Below are positions 13,422 to 17,500 of a stretch of DNA of 17,500 nucleotides, piece after piece. Both the position numbers and the translations under genes were made by a program. Numbering within the stretch: position 1 is the stretch's first letter; every line of letters begins with the position of its first letter. The DNA is from Sulfurihydrogenibium yellowstonense SS-5 (GTDB lineage: Bacteria > Aquificota > Aquificia > Aquificales > Hydrogenothermaceae), in contig NZ_ABZS01000001.1 in NCBI RefSeq assembly GCF_000173615.1, positions 1 to 17,500 on the forward strand, read 5' to 3'. The notes under the pieces are model-generated. The model worked only from the letters and a program-made list of their open reading frames with translations, did not search any database and was not told where the DNA came from.

Positions 13422-16031
13422 TTAACCATTTTTTAACAGCTCCAGTATCTCATTTTGAACTTTTTCCAGAAGCTTTTTGTCATAAACTTTCTCTTTATTT
13501 TTTGTTCTAATATAAAAAGCATCTCTAACTCTCAAACCCTGCGTTGAAGCTTTTACCATATGAACGTATAAATCGTACTTTGAGAATATTTTGATTATAT
13601 CAAAAAGTAGCCCAACTCTATCTTCTCCAGAAATATCAAAGATTGTGTAATTTTCTGACATTTCATTGTCTATTTTTACATATGTAGGCGGTGGAACGGT
13701 GGAAGCTCTAAATCCTCTATCTCTTTTTCTTACCAAGTTCTCAAACTTTTCTTCTCCATTAATTACTTTTAAAAGCAAGTTTAAGAATTTCTCAAACTTT
13801 TGTTCATCAATAGCTTCTAAGCTTGAGGTTGAAACTTGGGTTTCTATAAGGTATATTCCATCTTTTCTTTCAAAGCTGTATACAGTAAGAATGTTAATAT
13901 TTAAGTAAGTCAAAATTCCAGTGATTATTAGCAGCGGATTTTCTATGTTTTTAACGGCTATTACAACATCAGAATATCCTGCTCCTATGTTTTTCTCAAA
14001 GGTGGTAGTAAGTGTAAGATTTTCTTCTATAAGCTTATCTTCTAACTTTATATGTTTTACTATATCTTGTAGTGGTGTAGATAAAATATAGTAATCTGAA
14101 AGTCTGTTTAAATGAAATTCTGCTTTTTTTTTAGAAAGCTCTAAGGTTAAAAGTTCAAGGAGTTTTCGCTTTTTATCTTCAAATCTCTTTTGAATTTGTG
14201 TTTCCAAATCTTCAATGCTACTGCTTTCTAAGTATTCAGAAGCTTTGTTATAAAGCTCCATCAATAATGCAAACTTCCAGTCATTCCAAGCTCCAGAGCC
14301 TACAGCGTTTGCATCACACCATGTTAAAACTGTTAGCATGTTTAAAAGTTCTTTGTTTTTGATAACTTTAACGAAATCTTCAATAACTCTTGGTTCGTGT
14401 AGGTTTCTCCTTTGTGAGATGTGAGCCATATCTAAGTGATGTCTTACTAAAAAGCTTACAGTTTCTATATCTTTTAAAGGATAACCAAATCTATCTAAAA
14501 TATCTCTTGTCATTTCTGCACCAAGGACGCTATGGTCTGCCTTATGTCCTTTTCCGATATCATGTAAAAATATTGCCCAGATTAATAAGTCTTTTCTTTG
14601 TATTTCTTTGTAAATCTCAAAGATTTTTATTTTTTGAAAGCTGTCAATCTTAGGAAGGTTTTCTAACTCTTCTAAAGCTTTGATAGCATGGGCATCGGTT
14701 GTATACTTATGATAATGGTCGTATTGAAAATGACATCTTTGAAATCCAAACTCAGGAATTAAATCATCAAGTACATAAAAATCTTGCATTCTTTTTAGCG
14801 TTTTTGGAAGGTTGTTTATTGAAGAAAATATTTCTCTAACAATCTCTTTTAGGTCATCAGATAGTTTTTTACCTTTTAAGAATCTTTCATTTTTTCTAAG
14901 CAAATATTCAAGGTTAGAAGAAAAATTTAAGCCGTATTTTTTAAAGTATTTAAAAGCCTTTAAAATGTTCCTCTCCGGCTCTTTTTCAAACTTTTTAGAG
15001 TTTAAAACATCTATTTCAGAAGATGTTTTTATAAACATATCATCAATTGGAATATATTCTTCGTATGAACTTTCTGACTCTGTAAGATTTTTTAGTATTC
15101 TGTTTGTTATGTTATTGATCGACCTTGCGTTCAAGTAGTAAAGCTTCATCATTCTCTCAACGCTTTCTCTCAAGGTTTCATAATCTGCATTTTCGGGAGC
15201 ATAACCAAGCTTTTTAGCCACTTCTTCCTGTAATGCAAAGGTTAAAACATCACATTTTTTATTGCATAACAAATGCATCTGATTTCTTATTCTTAACAGA
15301 AAATCATAAGCATTCATCAATTCTATGTATTCTTCTTCAAGGATTATGTTTTTTTCTACAAAGTATCTATAATCGTTAACATCGTCTAAAACTTTCGCTA
15401 TCCAAAATACTTCATGAAAATCCCTAAGACCACCTTCGCCTTCTTTAACATGCGGCTCCATCAGATAAATGCTGCTTCCTGTGTTGCTGTATCTAACCTT
15501 CCTTGCTTTTAGCGTAGCTTCTATGTATGCTTTTCTTTTAGACCTTATTAGTTTTTTAAATTTTTCTGACAATGTTCTATATATATCTTCATTTCCACAT
15601 AGAAATCTACCTTGAAGTAGTGCTGTTGCTACTGTTAAATCTTCTTTTGACAAATCTAAAAAAGTTTTAATATTTCTGGGAGAAAATCCAACGTCGCATT
15701 TTAAATCCAGCAAACAATAGTAAAAATTTTCTATGCCAATTTTTAGACTTTCTATATCTTCTGTGTTATAAACTATTGAGATATCTATATCAGATTTAAA
15801 ACATAACTCTCTTCTTCCATAGCCACCAAGTACTATAATTGATATCTCATTAAGATTTGGAAAAGAAATTCTCGCAAACTCTTTGATTGTTTGGTCTGTT
15901 AAATCTGATAACTCTTTAACAATTGTTAGTGCACTTTCTCCAGCATAATGTTTTGCTATAAGCTCTTTTTTTGCTTTGTGGTAGTTATCTAAAATATGTT
16001 GTTTTTTATTTACTTCTAATGCCGTTTCCAT
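13422..16031 (-). CDS. glnD: Bifunctional PII uridylyltransferase/uridylyl-removing enzyme GlnD
   Basis: Senses glutamine and adds or removes UMP on PII signal proteins (GlnB/GlnK), acting in the cytoplasm. It has 869 residues, the usual length. The N-terminal nucleotidyltransferase shows GGYGRREL (69-76) and SDID (80-83), the metal-binding aspartates. A central helical domain follows, with YLMEPHVKEGEGGLRDFHE conserved near residue 190. The HD hydrolase domain has H490-D491 in FLHDIGKGHKADHS and a later RHHLDMAH. Two C-terminal ACT domains lie at about 690-770 and 795-869, the last with the typical QGLRVRDAFYI segment. The start ATG follows AAGGAG at seven bases. It is a single gene, with the IS mosaic upstream and a MITE copy downstream. 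Confidence 0.97.
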   Translation of the reverse strand: METALEVNKKQHILDNYHKAKKELIAKHYAGESALTIVKELSDLTDQTIKEFARISFPNLNEISIIVLGGYGRRELCFKSDIDISIVYNTEDIESLKIGIENFYYCLLDLKCDVGFSPRNIKTFLDLSKEDLTVATALLQGRFLCGNEDIYRTLSEKFKKLIRSKRKAYIEATLKARKVRYSNTGSSIYLMEPHVKEGEGGLRDFHEVFWIAKVLDDVNDYRYFVEKNIILEEEYIELMNAYDFLLRIRNQMHLLCNKKCDVLTFALQEEVAKKLGYAPENADYETLRESVERMMKLYYLNARSINNITNRILKNLTESESSYEEYIPIDDMFIKTSSEIDVLNSKKFEKEPERNILKAFKYFKKYGLNFSSNLEYLLRKNERFLKGKKLSDDLKEIVREIFSSINNLPKTLKRMQDFYVLDDLIPEFGFQRCHFQYDHYHKYTTDAHAIKALEELENLPKIDSFQKIKIFEIYKEIQRKDLLIWAIFLHDIGKGHKADHSVLGAEMTRDILDRFGYPLKDIETVSFLVRHHLDMAHISQRRNLHEPRVIEDFVKVIKNKELLNMLTVLTWCDANAVGSGAWNDWKFALLMELYNKASEYLESSSIEDLETQIQKRFEDKKRKLLELLTLELSKKKAEFHLNRLSDYYILSTPLQDIVKHIKLEDKLIEENLTLTTTFEKNIGAGYSDVVIAVKNIENPLLIITGILTYLNINILTVYSFERKDGIYLIETQVSTSSLEAIDEQKFEKFLNLLLKVINGEEKFENLVRKRDRGFRASTVPPPTYVKIDNEMSENYTIFDISGEDRVGLLFDIIKIFSKYDLYVHMVKASTQGLRVRDAFYIRTKNKEKVYDKKLLEKVQNEILELLKNG

Positions 16032-16159
16032 TTTTAGCTCCTTTTAGAATAAGTTGATTACATAAGCAATCTAAATTACTGCTAATAAATTATATATTAT
16101 TAATTTTAGTATATCGCATTAATCTAAGATAAAAGCTTATACAAAGAGTTTAGAGATTG
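16032..16159. other. glnD upstream region
   Basis: Very AT-rich DNA between glnD and the transposase relics. It must hold the glnD promoter, but no element could be picked out with confidence beyond the AAGGAG ribosome site at its left edge. Confidence 0.4.
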
Positions 16160-16489
16160 TCAGGAGAAAATATTTTCATTAAGTTGTTTAACTCTATAAT
16201 GATAGTCATTCAAAGAAGGAGTTTTAAAACCAAGATATTTAAGTTCTTGAAGAACTTCTCTATAAGAATATTGTTTTAGTGTTTGATATAGAAATATGGC
16301 TATTATAAATTCATCTTTGTACTTTCTTGGTCTACCTCTTTGACTATTTTCTTTTCTTTACATTCAATCTTTTTAAAAAATCTTTTTGTAAGTTTGTAGA
16401 TTTGTTTAAATGACAGTCCTGTTTTTTTCATTCATACAAACGCTCCATTTTTTGATTTTGTGTATTTAATTTTAACTGAGAAATTAATT
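16160..16489 (-). pseudogene. Broken transposase N-terminal part
   Basis: On the minus strand this reads KINFSVKIKYTKSKNGAFV, a TGA stop, then MKKTGLSFKQIYKLTKRFFKK. After a frameshift at an AAAGAAAAGAAAA run it continues RGRPRKYKDEFIIAIFLYQ, then SYREVLQELKYLGF and SLNDYHYRVKQLNENIFS-stop. The RGRPRKY segment and following helices look like the start of a DDE transposase; the catalytic domain is missing. The family is not certain. It joins directly to the fragment at 16490-16596. Confidence 0.65.
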
Positions 16490-16596
16490 TTGGAACAGCC
16501 TCTTTCTTGAGTTGTTATACCATTTGGGAAAAGTTCTTTTACTAATTCTTCAGTTGATCTGTCTAATATTTTTTCAAAGTATTCTTTTTTATTCAT
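16490..16596 (-). pseudogene. Start of a second transposase (possibly IS256-like), truncated
   Basis: It begins at the ATG at 16596 behind a strong AAGGAGGAG site and reads MNKKEYFEKILDRSTEELVK, then ELFPNGITTQERG. It then runs into GGCTGTTCCAAAATT, where the next fragment begins. This N-terminus is of a kind seen in IS256-type transposases, and upstream TGTGTCTAAAT resembles such IS ends. The assignment is tentative. It looks cut by insertion of the fragment at 16160-16489. Confidence 0.5.
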
Positions 16597-16649
16597 TACT
16601 ACTCCTCCTTATAGTTTTATTTAGACACAACATTATTTTAACTCCTGTA

Positions 16650-17176
16650 GAAAAGTTTATATCTTTGTAGCCAAAGATGTAAAAACAAGAATCTCCTTTA
16701 CTTTTGCATATGACAGGCTAAACAGTAAAAATGCGAAAGACTTTTTAGAGAAATTGATAAAAGCAATGCCATTTGAGATAAAAGGTATACAAACAGATAA
16801 TGGCAGTGAATTCTTAGGCGAGTTTACCAAAGCATTAAAGAAAAAAGATATAAAACATTATTTTAACTATCCAAGATATCCAAAAGGGCAGGCATATGTA
16901 GAGAGAATGAATAGGACATTACAGGATGAATTTATCATGTACTACGAAGATTATGAATTAAAAGATGTTTATGAGTTTAATAAAAAAATGATGGAGTATA
17001 TGCTATGGTATAACATAGAAAGACCTCATCATAGTTTAAACAAAAAATCACCTTTACAATACTTTTGTGATATTATAAATTCAAGAAAATCGGAATTTTC
17101 CCAAACTGGTATAACCTATACACAAAAAATCAGCTTGACAAAAGAAATCAAAAGTGATAGAATTTTTATCTGCTAA
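16650..17176 (+). pseudogene. Integrase-core transposase, 5'-truncated
   Basis: In frame from about 16650 it reads RKVYIFVAKDVKTRISFTFA, then the rve core motif GIQTDNGSEF (second catalytic Asp), YPKGQAYVERMNRTLQDEF (catalytic Glu region) and WYNIERPHHSLNKKSPLQYF. This is the DDE integrase core of IS3/IS481-type transposases. The N-terminal HTH part and the first catalytic Asp are missing, and no valid start remains (a TTG at 16754 is internal). Typical family sequence ends near 17090; the last 25 or so codons are read-through into the rRNA promoter, not transposase. Confidence 0.85.
17135..17163 (+). promoter_or_regulatory. Strong sigma-70-type promoter of the rRNA operon
   Basis: TTGACA (17135-17140), a 17-base spacer, then TAGAAT (17158-17163): a perfect -35 and near-consensus -10 at ideal spacing, about 85 bases before 16S. 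The leader between contains GACCT (17195-17199) and AGGTC (17233-17237), a possible small stem. The promoter lies inside the open end of the transposase relic. Confidence 0.8.
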
Positions 17177-17248
17177 AAATCGACTGAGATAAAGGACCTT
17201 GGCAAATGAATAAGGAAGCTAAGAGATGGGCGAGGTCTTCAAAAGATT

Positions 17249-17500
17249 CTTTTGGAGAGTTTGATCCTGGCTCAGCGCGAACGTTGGCGGCGTGCCTAAC
17301 ACATGCAAGTCGTGGGGCAGCAGGCTACTACCTTCGGGTAGTAGTGCTGGCGACCGGCAAACGGGTGAGTAACACGTAGCTTACCTACCCATAGGTTGGG
17401 GATAACATCCCGAAAGGGGTGCTAATACCCAATAATGAGGAGGCTCCAAAGCCCTTATGGGTGCCTATGGATGGGGCTGCGTCCCATCAGCTAGTTGGTG
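17249..17500 (+). rRNA. rrs: 16S ribosomal RNA, 5' part
   Basis: It starts near 17249 with the conserved GAGAGTTTGATCCTGGCTCAG at 17255 onward, followed by CGAACG, GGCGGCGTGCCTAACACATG and ACGGGTGAGTAACACGTAG. About 250 bases are present before the window ends. It is much more GC-rich than its surroundings, as expected of a thermophile, and the V1-V2 region looks like Aquificales. The exact mature 5' end is uncertain by a few bases. Confidence 0.97.

Overview
The window looks like chromosomal DNA of a thermophilic bacterium of the order Aquificales, most likely Sulfurihydrogenibium or a close relative. The grounds are a very AT-rich genome carrying a GC-rich 16S rRNA gene whose visible 5' end resembles this group, plus the gene content. 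The genus is an inference from memory of sequences, not from a search.

Positions 1-4735 (minus strand) hold a run of seven genes for small secreted proteins. Most begin with the same signal peptide, in places identical at DNA level, followed by bodies that differ widely: an FG-GAP-like fragment, two tandem cysteine-containing paralogues with a more distant relative, a frameshifted beta-rich (propeller-like) protein, an unknown cysteine-rich protein and an LprI/DUF1311 protein. They lie directly downstream of feoA-feoB (4799-7149) on the same strand with short gaps, so they may be read from the feo promoter.

Positions 7202-8094 (minus) hold an outer-membrane beta-barrel protein coupled to a 60-residue helical protein. 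The divergent porin gene starts at 8512. The 8095-8511 intergenic region holds two copies of a Fur-like palindrome (TTGAGA-N5-TCTCAA type) and a MITE-like hairpin element. A third palindrome precedes feoA and a fourth precedes a second copy of the small helical protein at 12755-12895.

Positions 8512-12485 hold a flavin module: porin, an FMN-binding (NqrC/RnfG-type) exported protein, a polytopic membrane protein with an internal duplication, and the convergent flavin transferase ApbE. With the Fur-like sites and feoAB next door, I infer an envelope route for iron: porin, then a flavinylated extracytoplasmic reductase fed by the membrane protein, then FeoB for Fe(II). The 3' part of the porin gene and a broken copy of the start of the next gene have a GC-rich codon style unlike their surroundings, which points to import by recombination.

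Positions 12953-13421 are intergenic with a second MITE copy. glnD (13422-16031, minus) is a housekeeping nitrogen regulator. Positions 16160-17100 are a mosaic of three broken transposases. It abuts a strong promoter (17135-17163) for the rRNA operon, and the 16S gene begins near 17249 and runs off the window.
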